Source: Pelomyxa schiedti
Lineage: Eukaryota > Evosea > Pelobiontida > Pelomyxidae
Assembly: GCA_020536535.1 (NCBI GenBank)
Contig: JAHLWZ010000222.1
Location: 186,001 to 250,000, forward strand
DNA length: 64,000 bases
Reading direction: 5' to 3'
Under the pieces are notes generated by a model. That model did no database searches, had not been told where the DNA came from, and saw only the letters and a program-made list of their open reading frames with translations. Positions 39,294-49,420 of the stretch are shown here, piece by piece. Position 1 is the first letter of the stretch; every line of letters starts with the position of its first letter. The position numbers and the translations under genes are program-made.

Positions 39294-42200
39294 TCAGTCC
39301 TTTTTTGTAAAGTCACACAACGAGTAGAACAGAGGTTTTGAGTGCGGACACATGGGCATATTTGCTTCATGTGAGTGTTTGAGATATGCCAGCCGTGTAA
39401 TTGCATCTGTGGTTGCCGCTTTACACCCAGAATCACGAGGCCCAATCCTGTTTTTTTTTTGACTTGTTACTGTTGATAGTTGTGAAATGGGAGGTACCAT
39501 TTGTTTATGTAGTCCGGAGATATTTTTGTTTCTTGTGCAATATGTTGGCGAATGCATCTCGGTCGGGGTATGCATTTCTCTTCATTTGTAACTAAATTTG
39601 AGTGCGAATCGGAAATCAATGTAGTAAGTTCTACAAGAACAGACAGGGCTTCACCCTCCGGCACACAGAGTGGATGAGACGAAATTTCCAAGCTCTAATG
39701 AAGAATTAGATTTCATTTCAGTGGAGTTGGATACTTGAGCACTCATATCAAAGCTAAATCCGTTGGCACTGTAAAGTTGCATGATGTCAGGAGCACTTCC
39801 GGCCACCTGTAGCTCTCTCCAGAGCCGTTCCCCCTCCCCTCCTTCGAGTCTTAGAAATTCTGTCTCAGACACGTGTAATCTTGAATGAGCTACAGGAGGT
39901 GCAAAGGTTTTGAGAAGGTTTTGTTGCTGCAATAGTTCTTCTGTACGAAATAAATTCGCAAGGAAAATATGAGGCTCTGAGAAGACGGCCGCAACGCCAG
40001 TGAGGGTGGTAGTACCCGCATTAGCACCCAAATCAGGTTCTTGTGTCAAAATAACCTTCCCAATTGGACGAGCCCTATTCATATGAATATTTGCACAGGA
40101 TTGGTGATGTACTAACCGTAAAAGCATGTTGGGTTCTACATTTATTGCATCCCCTGGTGATATTGGCGTGATTTGTTGTGAAGAGTCATCCATACAGCAA
40201 GGATCTATTTGAGAGAGTATGCTGGCATAGTGCTCGACTTCACATCGTATTTTTATTTCTTTTGGAGGTAGCAAGGAGAATGACGAAGTGGAAGTAGTTG
40301 AGTGCGTGTTACCAGACGATTTTTGAGGTGCATTAACAGAAATTGGCTGTGACGCTTGGCGCACTGGTGACGTTTGTATAGTTATGGGTATGGGTATGGG
40401 ATGTGGTGGGGATTGTGAAGAAACCCGTTTTTTAGGATCAGGTGGGGTGAAGTCTTCATCATCAGGATTTTCATCTATCTTAGTGTATTTTTCTTTGTCG
40501 AGTGTTGATTGGATTTGCTTAGAAGCGGTTTCACTTGCCTTGCGCTTCGTTCCACACAGTGAGAAATCTATTTGTGGGGATATGGGATTTGATTGAGGTT
40601 TGGTGGGGGTTAATGTCTGAGGTTGTGGAGGTGTGCCTTCGTCATCATGGGTTAAAGGTGAAGAGAAATCCGGCAATTGGACAACAGTGGTTGCTACCTG
40701 ATGGTCACTATGAAGTATTCTTAGTAAATTGTTGGCTTGGAGAGGCGATACGGAGGCTTTGGGGACGCTTTAGGCTCTGTAGATACATACACTTGTGTAC
40801 TTGGGACTTCTGCCTCACTTCCTACAAGTTGGGCTTTGTTTCAAACAAAAATGAACAAACCTCTCACAAGCAGCCTGTGTGGTTGTGGGGTAGAGAGTAT
40901 TCAGCAATTCTAAATTCTGTCGTAGTAGTTTGTCTTCATCCTTAAAGAAGATCTTTCTTTTATCTGGTGTGAGGTTCACGTCATACCTGAAAGAAATAAA
41001 GTGAATGATTTTTCTTCCCCCAAGATGGTCATACAGGTTAGGGCTAAGTATTTCATCAAGTATAACGAAGGGGTATCTCTGCTTAGCGGCAAGAAACCAT
41101 TTTCTCATATGTTGAAAAAGGAGTTTGGCAAGTCTTGGAAGGTCGATGGGACGCTTGTTAACATACAAGAAAAATCGGTCATTTACACTGAGTTCAGGAA
41201 TTTTAGACCAAAAAAAAAAAAATAAGCTGTTGTATTTACCTCCTCATAATAATTTTCGGGTCAGCCTTGGGCTTAGGTAAAAAGCCAACAATTCTCAAAC
41301 AACCATCAGGGGTAGTGAAATCTACTGGGCTCAGCTGATCCATTAAAAAAGGTCCATAAACACTGAGTAAAGACTCTGCTGTTGTTGGAACTGACTCCCG
41401 TATGAGCGGCTTTTGGAACTGAGAAATATAAATACTGAACATAGGCTTACCTTGGATGGGGGATATTCCACATGAAAGTGAACAGTGGGACATATTAAGA
41501 TATAAGATAAAACCAGATCATGTATTTTCTTTGTTTCGGATTTTGTTTTGCATTGCTCTGTAATCATACGCCGCCTAACAGGGTTTCCACCATACAGATT
41601 ATGGGCCTTTTCCCAATTATCAGAATATTTAGAAGTGGCCTCGTTACCGTTATTTTCGTGCCGACGGGGATTGGAACATCCCTGGAAGAGCTTACAGCCC
41701 CAGAGTTTGTGTATGTTACATGCTGCCCAAGAGTCGATTCCTTTTTGTGTGTGGTGTCTATGTCTTGGTGCTAAGGGATGTTGGCCTGCTCCATTACCTG
41801 AGTTCTGGTCTCTATTTCTAGTGTACTAACAGAGCACAAGCTGTGCAAAGCTTCTCCACGAAACCTTACTTAGAATTAAAAAAAAAAAAAAGAATTATAA
41901 TATGAAGACAGTACATACCCATAGGAGGACAATATATCCAAACTATGGTAATCCTCGATTTTACTTGTATGGTGTCCAATGCAACAAGTGTGGAGGTCAG
42001 ATTCTCTTCTAGCTTTGAGAAAATTTGAAAACGTAGAGCAAAGTTACATATAAAGCAACCAACCCTATTCCATGTCCATTGTCACTGACAGAAATGAGGT
42101 CAGCTCCATTTCCTTCTAGTCTGATATTTATATACGAGGCCCCTTTTTTGTAGTCACAAAGGGGAAGGGGGAGGAAAAAACAAAACAAAGCAAAACAAAA

Positions 42201-42794
42201 CACACCAGCATCCAGTGAGTTTTCAAGTAGCTCTTTTATGGCTGCTTTTGTGTCAGTTATGACTTGGCCAGATTTTATAGCCCTAACAGTGCTTGCCGGC
42301 AATCCCCTAATTCTCCCTCCTCCGGACACACCCCCTCCCACCACAACGTCGGGTCCAGCCGGAGCCGTCCCACAATTAGCGGCCCTGGAGCCCCCGCTTT
42401 TATTGTCGCTGCTGCTGTTACTATTGCCGCCCTCGCCGTTCGTCTCGTCCTTGGCCCCCGCTGACGTTGGGGACGATGCAACCGTTGTAGTTGTAGTAGT
42501 AGTAGTGATGGTTGCACTCTTCTCAGCCCCGCCGCCGTCGTCGGGGTGGCTGTGGGTGCGCTCTGTCTCGCTGTCCGAGTCGGTGGCAATCCCGTCGTCG
42601 GGCCCAGCATTGCCTGCTTTCCCATCATCGGCGGGGCGTACCAGCAAAGACTGAGGAAGCCGCCGCTGCGAGGACGACGCAGGAGCGGGGGGCTGCGTCG
42701 CCGGCATAGGGTCTCCCTCCTCGTCGTTGTCAGCCTGGGGTACCATGACTACGTCCAGCGAGCGGCTGGGCGCAGTTACAGTGTCATCGTTCAT
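39294..42794 (-). CDS. MutL-homolog mismatch-repair protein, PMS type
   Basis: ATG 42794 begins a long acidic, Ser-rich leader of about 165 residues, unusual for the family. The GHL ATPase follows: IRGLPASTVRAIKSGQVITD, KAAIKELLENSLDAG (motif I Glu-Asn), ISVSDNGHGI (DxGxG) and FRGEALHSLCSVSTLEI (GFRGEAL-type). The transducer region has YVNKRPIDLPRLAKLL, with DVNLTPDKRKIFF as in PMS proteins. A disordered Pro/Ser linker precedes the C-terminal domain (about 40100-39294), which ends CPHSKPLFYSLCDFTKKD. Where PMS2/Mlh3 have the metal-binding DQHAxxExxxxE motif, this protein reads HIFLANLFRTEELL, so the endonuclease site appears lost, as in animal PMS1. The CPHGRP element is CPHSKP. It should dimerise with an MLH1 encoded elsewhere. 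C-terminal splice joins between 39450 and 39680 are tentative. Confidence 0.8.
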
Positions 42795-42996
42795 TTTCGT
42801 TTTCTATCTGGTCTCCCTCAACAGGCAATCTTCAAGGTGGGTTCTCAGAGGGGTGAGACAAGCTGCCAAAGGGAAATCAACTGGGATTTCTTGGGCATTG
42901 TGTGGAAAAGATAAGAGAGGACAGTGGGACTGTTCGCAGAATGATCCCAAGAAGAGAGTCTTTCCGTTACAGGCGCTTTTGGTTTGTTTTCCAGCG
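42795..42996. promoter_or_regulatory. Shared upstream region, MutL and PARG-like genes
   Basis: The two start codons face away from each other across 202 bp, so this interval must hold both promoters. No core motif stands out. The inference is from geometry only. Confidence 0.3.
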
Positions 42997-45082
42997 ATGA
43001 GTTCGTCGTCACTACTATTGGCACTGAGGTACAGGGACATCGATGCCAGGTCTCCAGTATTTTTCATTGTTCCCATCCAACAAAACTCAAAACCACTAGG
43101 TTTCTCCGTGAGGCAAAGCAATTCCTGGCATCCTCGGATAATTCTTCGTGCTTGACCCTAATTAGCCCCTCGGCATCAGAGCCCATCACAACAGCAACAA
43201 CATCTTCCACAACATCCACGACTGGATCCAGTTGCTCCTCCGCCCATAATGCCACCGCGGCTGCATCTGGTACCTCCCTATTTGCGCCCCCAACTCGAAA
43301 TTTATCTGCCGTTGTGAACCAGGTTCCAAGCCCAACCGGGTTTTTGAGTTTGCTTTCAATCACGAACCGGCACAGTACTGCGCATGTGGCCGCCGTTGGC
43401 AGTGGAAGTTGGATTTCTCCCGTGAACCTTTTCAGGTGACTCCCATGAGTGCGCATTGTCAGCAGTGCAGTGCACCTATAACAAAGTGGTGCTCGGACGT
43501 TCAGGCGTTTGCTGCCACACACGTTGAAATAACTGATATCCTGGACAAGGCTTGTTCATTTTTCTTGAACGACTACAAGCACGCCGTATGTTTAGCCACG
43601 CAATGCAGTTCATTCTTTTAGTGCTGATTTTTACTTTTCCTGAAGATTTGGGAGGATGCAACAACCACAACTGCTCCAGTTTCTTCACCTGAGCCAAAAG
43701 GGAAAGTACCACCTGCTTCCACGGCTTCAAAGTGCTTCTTTTCTTTGGGTTCTCGCATTTCTCAATTTTATCCTACTCCAGTCAAGCTCCTGATCCACTT
43801 GTATCGAAGTGCCGACTGTGCTGTAGACAGTTTGACGCTGCAGTAATAGGAAAAACATACCCACCAAAAGTGACATCTCCAAACAAGCGGATAGTGTATG
43901 GCATGAGCTGCGCAAAGCCGCATCAAGGAATAATCACATTCACGAGGTAGTTCCTTATATGTAGAAAATCCAGTCTCCATTTTTAATGCCTCCAGGTGGA
44001 GAGCCATGTCTCTTCAGTCAGCGTACAAAATAACACATCCCACTCTGTCACCTAGCCTCGATTTTAGTGGAACACTGCTCAACTGTGTGGATGGTGCTTT
44101 CTTGTATGAGCCGGTTGATCCAAACTCAAACATAGTTCCATGGTTATACCGACTTTCGAAATGTTTACGTTTACCCATTGATCAGGCATATGAACTTTGC
44201 CGACAAACAGCTCTTTGGATTTTATGGCGGATCTCTCTTTGCGCAGGATGAAATGCAGGTTGTTCTCTACTGTTTAGGTTTTCTCCAACAGCTGCAACAG
44301 GTCGCAGAGCACCCCATTCTTGCATCCCTGCGAGCTGCTCTTCTTGCCTGTCCCGATGAATTGTGCAAGCCTATAACCTCAAATGCTTCCCAACCCACAC
44401 CATGTGCCATTCGGGGTGCTGAACGCCGGGTGCACATTGCAATAGAGCCAAATACTTCTCTTGGCCGTCCCAACGGGTTGTACGGGCACCAATTTGGACA
44501 GGCACCAGCAAATGTAGTTACAGAGGCGTGTACACTTTTGTCTCCTCCAACTATCTCAAATATTCTTGCCATGGAAGCCCCCAAGTAAGTTACTGTACTT
44601 CTTCTGCAGTTCCCAATTAATTACCTAGATTCGGCAAAGGGGCATACACATTATCTCAGCTGAACTTCATCTTGCAAACAGCTTACACGGGATATAAAGC
44701 AGCTGTTCTCGAATCCAAAGCTTATATGTTAGAACAGGGAAAATCCACCACCGAGCCATTTGTTTGCCCTCCCACTTTACCACAAAGTCCTAACCCAAAA
44801 AAGGTTGTGATGCACACTGGTGGATGGGGAACAGGAGCCTTTGGCGGCAACAAGGTTGTTATGACTCTGATGCAAGTCATTGCAGCCGCGTTTGCTGGAG
44901 TTGGCCAAATTATGTTCCACTGTTTTGATAACAGTGGCAGGGATGCCTTCACGGAAGCAGTCTCTATTCTGGAAACTGTGATCCCTCCCATTACCAACAG
45001 CAACCACCAAGTTCCAGTTTCTTCCTTGTTGAATGCAATCCAGGCTCTGGGTTTATTGTGGGGCCAAACAGATGGCAACTAA
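42997..45082 (+). CDS. Poly(ADP-ribose) glycohydrolase-like protein with N-terminal Cys motif
   Basis: ATG 42997 (MSSSSLLLAL) splices into a Ser/Thr-rich segment. A 26-nt intron (about 43322-43347) joins to QYCACGRRWQWKLDF, then MSAHCQQCSAPITKWC: paired cysteines that look like a small zinc module. The catalytic half reads LDFSGTLLNCVDGAFLYEP, then IVPWHMNFADKQLFGFYGG, and SLFAQDEMQVAEHPILASL after removal of an intron. The last exon has MHTGGWGTGAFGGNKVVMTL followed by QVIAAAFAGVGQIMFHCFD. 'NFAD...GG...QDE' and 'TGxWGxGAFGG' correspond to the PARG signatures DFAN...GGG...QEE and TGNWGCGAFGGD. The second acidic residue of QDE would be the catalytic Glu. The predicted reaction is hydrolysis of ADP-ribose polymers. 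Assignment to the PARG superfamily is moderately sure; substrate is not. Confidence 0.62.
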
Positions 45083-45202
45083 GAATTCTTAAAAAAAACT
45101 TAATTTCTGCGTTGAAGGGACTGTACACAAGGAATTTGTTTGTTTTTAAGAAACTCTTCTGGTGTGGAGCTTCTGGTGTTTTTTAGGAATGCGGCAATGC
45201 AT

Positions 45203-46004
45203 CTAGTGCTTATCTGCTGGCCGTTTTCGTTTCCTTGGTATTGGTTCCTCTGGTGTGGTTGGTTTTTCTTGTTTTATTTTTCTTGTGGTTGATTTTGGCT
45301 CTGATTTGATTTTTGGTGATTTGGTTGTGGTGGATGTAGTTGTGGATGATGCTTTTTGCTTTTGCAAGAGCTTGGCATGGTCCTGTGCTACCTGATTAGC
45401 CAGTTTTGACTTGGCGATTTTCTTGAGCTTCATTTTCTTTGGGCTCTTGTCAGCAGTCCCATTCTTCACCTTCTCCGCAAGCAATTTCTTCTTCCTGAGG
45501 GTTCTGGCCTTGTCCTTCCTCCGCTTTAGTATTTTTCTGTGCCACTCCATTTTCTTCAAGCTCGTAGGAGCTTTGTAGGGGGGAAGAACTGGGTTGAGGT
45601 CGGGAACGTGGGCCGGCAGGATTTTCTGGCCCAGCTTGGGGTTCTTCTTCACTTGCTCCATTAGAATCGTGTGAACGGGGCGTGGTTCTTTGGCCTCAAT
45701 CGCGGCCTTGAGGTCTTTGAGCTTTTTTGTTGGTGGTTGCTTTGTGGGTGTCACTGCATATTTCCAGTGGAATCATCGAGTATGAACAGAACCAAAAAAA
45801 AAAACAAAAAAAAATGCAAGTGAGACAAGGTCATAACCCTCACCATGAAAATGGGGGGGGAAGGATACCGTGGCGTAGACCGAGCATTGTCTTTTGACAA
45901 GCAGCCCACACTTGTTCCTGCCTTGCTGCCCACACACCAGCCACCCTGGCCTTCATAATTCTCTTGTTGTTTTGGCTCGAAGTCGAGCAATTGGCCTTGC
46001 CCAT
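45203..46004 (-). CDS. Lysine-rich basic protein, probably nucleolar
   Basis: Exon 1 (ATG 46004, MGKANCSTSSQNNKRIMKAR) reads through VWAARQEQVWAACQKTM and splices in phase (donor after CAC G, acceptor at about 45772) to VTPTKQPPTKKLKDLKAAIE. The rest is very basic: HTILMEQVKKNPKLGQKILP, then MEWHRKILKRRKDKARTLRK, a KSPKKMKLKK cluster, and a C-terminal KRKRPADKH before the stop at 45203. About 30% of the second exon is Lys or Arg, with several bipartite nuclear-localisation-like clusters. I do not recognise the family. Ribosome biogenesis or chromatin binding would be reasonable guesses, nothing more. Confidence 0.6.
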
Positions 46005-46050
46005 TTCCGAAAATAGTGTCGCCTGTCTGTCGTGGGGGGGCTGGGTGTGA

Positions 46051-46283
46051 TGTCTACGAAGAGCGAGGTGTCGCTTGTTGTGGGCGATTCGGCCGCAGCA
46101 CCTTTAATAAAGAATGTGCAACTGAAAGGAAAAAAGGAAATTTTTTTTTTTTATTTCAATAAACGTTTTTTGTTTTATCTATTAGGGGTGCGGAACGTGA
46201 AGAAGCGGGTTGGGTGTATTTTGAACATGGGCGGTATAATGTCTCCATTAGACCGGTTTGCGTTTGGCATTCACAAGCGGTGA
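46051..46283 (+). CDS. Possible small protein gene
   Basis: An uninterrupted frame from ATG 46051 (MSTKSEVSLVVGDSAAAPLI) reaches a stop at 46283. It passes through a T-rich stretch that looks like an intron 3' end but is open in this frame, giving a hydrophobic FFFYFNKRFLFYLL. The second half is basic (GVRNVKKRVGC, then DRFAFGIHKR). It starts 46 bp from the divergent lysine-rich gene and ends 6 bp from the convergent gene at 46290. If the T-rich stretch is spliced from the only good donor, the frame breaks quickly. The gene may be real, but evidence is thin. Confidence 0.3.
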
Positions 46284-46289
46284 GCGGGA

Positions 46290-47801
46290 CTACATCTTCT
46301 TGTTGGAATAGAGAGTGGAGTGGCGGAACCTAGTTCCTGATCTTAGGCTGTGGGGAGGTGCCTGTGCTGAGGTTGTGGTTCGAGGTGTTGTGTTTCTTAA
46401 CTTCTTGGGTTCTGGTGGTTTGTAATCTTCTTCACTGTTTTCTGGGGAAAGTTCTGGATAGTGGCCGGACTCATACCCGTCATCTGTTGGAGGGATTGGT
46501 GTGCCTGAAGGTGATGATAAAGGGGGCCCTGTGGGCTTATCGGATTGGGGTGGTATTTCCTTTGCTGATGTTACCAGCAGCATTACTGGTGGTGATGGTA
46601 GAACTGGCTTCTTGGTCTTGTTGGGATTAGGTTCATCTTCTGTGTCTGTGTCACTAGAGAGATTTGCGGTTCCGGCGGTTTTATCTGGATTTTTAGGAGA
46701 AGGTTCCGATCGTTGCCCTCTTGAGTGTCTCGGGACCGGGAGGCTTTGAAAGTCTGACACATCATCTTCATCAGAGTCTTCTGTAGATCTACGCCTACCA
46801 TGGTTCCGTCTTCTTCGAGCTGCATGAGCCGCAGCAAGGGAAGCTGCTGCGCCCTCGTAGCTCAGAATTAGATCAAGCAAAGAGAGTCCAGTGGCAAGAG
46901 GCAGTGACACAGATTGTATATTAGATTGGTGTTTGATCTTCCACTGTGAAGTAGGTGAGTGGCTACAGAAAGTTGAAGATATGTAAGTACGTAAGTTACT
47001 CCACTCTCCTCAAATTTTCCAATAACAGTAGGTGCAGAGTCAGTATCCAAATTGGTGAAGGACTTTGAAGAGTTTACGTGTGCGAGAGGGGGATGCACCT
47101 CCGGTGCTGCGGAAGGTGCTGCGGAAGGGGCATTTGTGAATTCCTCTTGGGTAGGAGAGAGTTTGGACGATGAAGTAGAATGACGTCTGCGTTGGGAAGA
47201 CGTCCACTCCTCGAAATCCGACTTTGCCCTTTCCTGAAGGCCATTCCATTGGTGAGTAGCCACCCACCGCAGACTATCGACGGCACGAAGGTAGCCGTTT
47301 TGTTCAAGTACGGAGAGTACACTTCCCAGGGCTTGGTTTCCAATGATTCCAAGATTGGGCCTTACAAGGCTGTTATGCAGTGGTAAAAGTTTTCTCGCCC
47401 TGATATTTTGTACAGTGATAGGAATATCTCTGTCACGTCGTTAGTATTTATTTGGTGGAAGAAACGTGAAAGTACCTTGCCACACACTTATGAATTCCAA
47501 CGATAAAAGCACACCAGGGATAGTGAACTCCATAAATACAAGTGTTCCTCATTCCATTTATACCAGGAAAAGGTGTAGCGCCAACAGGTGAATTCTCATT
47601 CGTGTCAGTCTGTGATTCTGGGCTACTTCGTGAACTCTATTTAACCCAAGAATGAGTAGGCACAGGGAAAAAAGGGGAGGAATTCCCACGAACTGGTCCC
47701 AAAACAAAATTAATTTGCATGTGTGTGAATGTTCATTCGAGACACACATTATTCTGGTCAGTTGTGACAGGTAGCCTGCTTAAATTATCCGGTGAGGACA
47801 T
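46290..47801 (-). CDS. Unrecognised protein with compact N-terminal domain and acidic disordered tail
   Basis: ATG 47801 (MSSPDNLSRLPVTTDQNN) leads through one or two short exons to GINGMRNTCIYGVHYPWCAF, then IVGIHKCVARDIPITVQNIR (intron about 47438-47475). It continues KLLPLHNSLVRPNLGIIGNQ, ALGSVLSVLEQNGYLRAVDS and LRWVATHQWNGLQERAKSDF. This roughly 130-residue stretch is compact and mostly uncharged, with Cys and Trp that look conserved. An intron (about 46965-47017) precedes WKIKHQSNIQSVSLPLATGL, and then RRRRNHGRRRS. A long acidic Ser/Pro region (STEDSDEDDVSDF and onward) ends with LYSNKKM at 46290. I do not recognise the domain. The Arg cluster and acidic, phospho-acceptor-rich tail suggest a nuclear protein. 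Confidence 0.6.
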
Positions 47802-47830
47802 GGACTTTGAGCGATTGACCACGGCCGGTT

Positions 47831-49387
47831 CTATCCAAGTTGGTTTCTTGTTGTGAGTGTTGTCTCGAAGTGCACGGTGGCAACACTGAGTGAGTATGTC
47901 TGTGGGAATTTTTCGAACTGTCGCGACACGTGCGAAATTCCACTCAGATCTTTCTTTCCGGTTCTATGTGGCCACTTGTTTTCTAACTTGTTTTCTATTT
48001 CTTTCAACATATTACTAACCAGCTGTAGTGTGGGCGTTTGCACAGGGGGGAAGACAATGGGGGCCCGGATTGGTTCTGAATCTCATCTACGGTCTCCAGA
48101 GGTGCAGCAACTTGACCTGTGAATCTCGGAAGAAAGGAATACTTGTCAAGTTACAGGAAGTGCAGTCAGTTTTCTTCTCGGAATTTCCCTTTGATTTCAT
48201 CAAAAAAACGCCCAACGGCAACCAGGCGATGTACCCTAGAGGCTCGATAAACTGGGGCTGAAGGAAATGGTGAACCACGGTTATCCAGTGGTTCAAGTTC
48301 TCGCCCTGATACTTTGGTGGTGACACCGGAGCTACCGTTGGCTTGGAGGCTCCGCTGTGCTCCCAGCCACCAGATACTTACTTATGGGCACGTACCCGAA
48401 GTTATTCGCGTATGTGGCGTTATACGGATGCAACATTCCTTACAGCGTTTTGGCTCCGTGGTGATTCTGATTCTCACAATTGTTTTGGGTTCCGTTTCTC
48501 CTGCTGTGTCCTTTTGGAGTGATGTCCCTCTTACAACAACGGGCTGAGTACACGACTAAGGGCCATTTATGCACCAAAGTAGGAATACGTTTCTCCCCCA
48601 GAGAATATGTTTTTCCAGAACTTCAGTGGTTATTCTGACTCCGTAATGATTGTTAATGTGACTCCTAGTAAGCACTAATCTAGACACAGAAATTGACTTT
48701 CACGTGACGATGGCTGTTAAAACTGAGTCAAGTGTATTCTCCTTCCAAGAACAGTTCAGTGGGAACGCGAACACAAACCGGTGGTAAAAGATTCTCCCAG
48801 TAATGCACGGAACCAACGAGTAGAATACCAAATAGAGACCAAGTGCCATACTGGAACACAGGTACCCAATAAACCCAAAACCACTGAACATCACACAGGG
48901 AAAAAAATATGGAACTTGTGTACCTATTGTGGTTCTGAAGATTTCAATCGGGACTGCCTTCTGACAGAAACCTTCCCGGCACCGACTTCCCCCGGGTTCG
49001 TGTGTCCGAAAAAGGAAGCAAACTGGGCCGGTGCTTTGGGCTTTGATTTTTCTATTCCGCTAACTCAACAGAATTTCCGACTAAGGAAAGTTCAATTACT
49101 AAAAAATACGGTTACGCAAAACGTCTTGCAAACAAAGCAAAAGGTTGTCAACCGTTATGTTTTCCCAGGAGAAATAACCAACCAGCGAAACACCCGCTAT
49201 TTTTAAAAAATAAACCAACAAGCGAAGTCGGTACGTTTTTTTTCCTGTTGTGGTCTTTGTCATTTTGTGTGACAACAAAACAAAAAAAGCCCGCGACAAC
49301 AAAAAAAAACCAACGGACACGCATAGAAAGCTTCATCAGTGAGAGGGCACTTGAGTCCCTCCTTCCTCGTTGATTTACCTCGCCCAT
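47831..49387 (-). CDS. Unrecognised protein with possible N-terminal membrane anchor; exons partly unresolved
   Basis: The C-terminal exons are clear: KDTAGETEPKTIVRIRITTE, then PKRCKECCIRITPHTRITSG. An intron joins GASKPTVAPVSPPKYQGENL, then NHWITVVHHFLQPQFIEPLG. Another (about 48031-48118) joins LVSNMLKEIENKLENKWPHR, ending TTLTTRNQLG at 47831. Upstream, between 48560 and 49210, coding potential exists on the minus strand in changing frames, but I could not fix the exons. A candidate start at 49387 gives MGEVNQRGRRDSSALSLMKL and then a strongly hydrophobic VRWFFFVVAGFFCFVV, a signal anchor or signal peptide. The paired cysteines and NITVTH-like strands would suit a secreted or lumenal domain. 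No family recognised. The 5' half is tentative. Confidence 0.4.
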
Positions 49388-49420
49388 AATAACGGTTCTC
49401 TGGGTGGACTCTCTCAACAT

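Noticed and set aside
47380-48330. Similar words (tctcgccctgata) near 47395 and 48300 suggesting a duplicated gene
   Set aside because: The match is about 13 bp and falls in different reading contexts. The flanking translations do not align, so I treat it as chance.
48781-49206. 141-residue open frame on the plus strand
   Set aside because: It starts without an ATG in good context, has no neighbouring exons, and lies opposite the unresolved minus-strand gene whose 3' exons are well supported. Probably antisense shadow, though not fully excluded.
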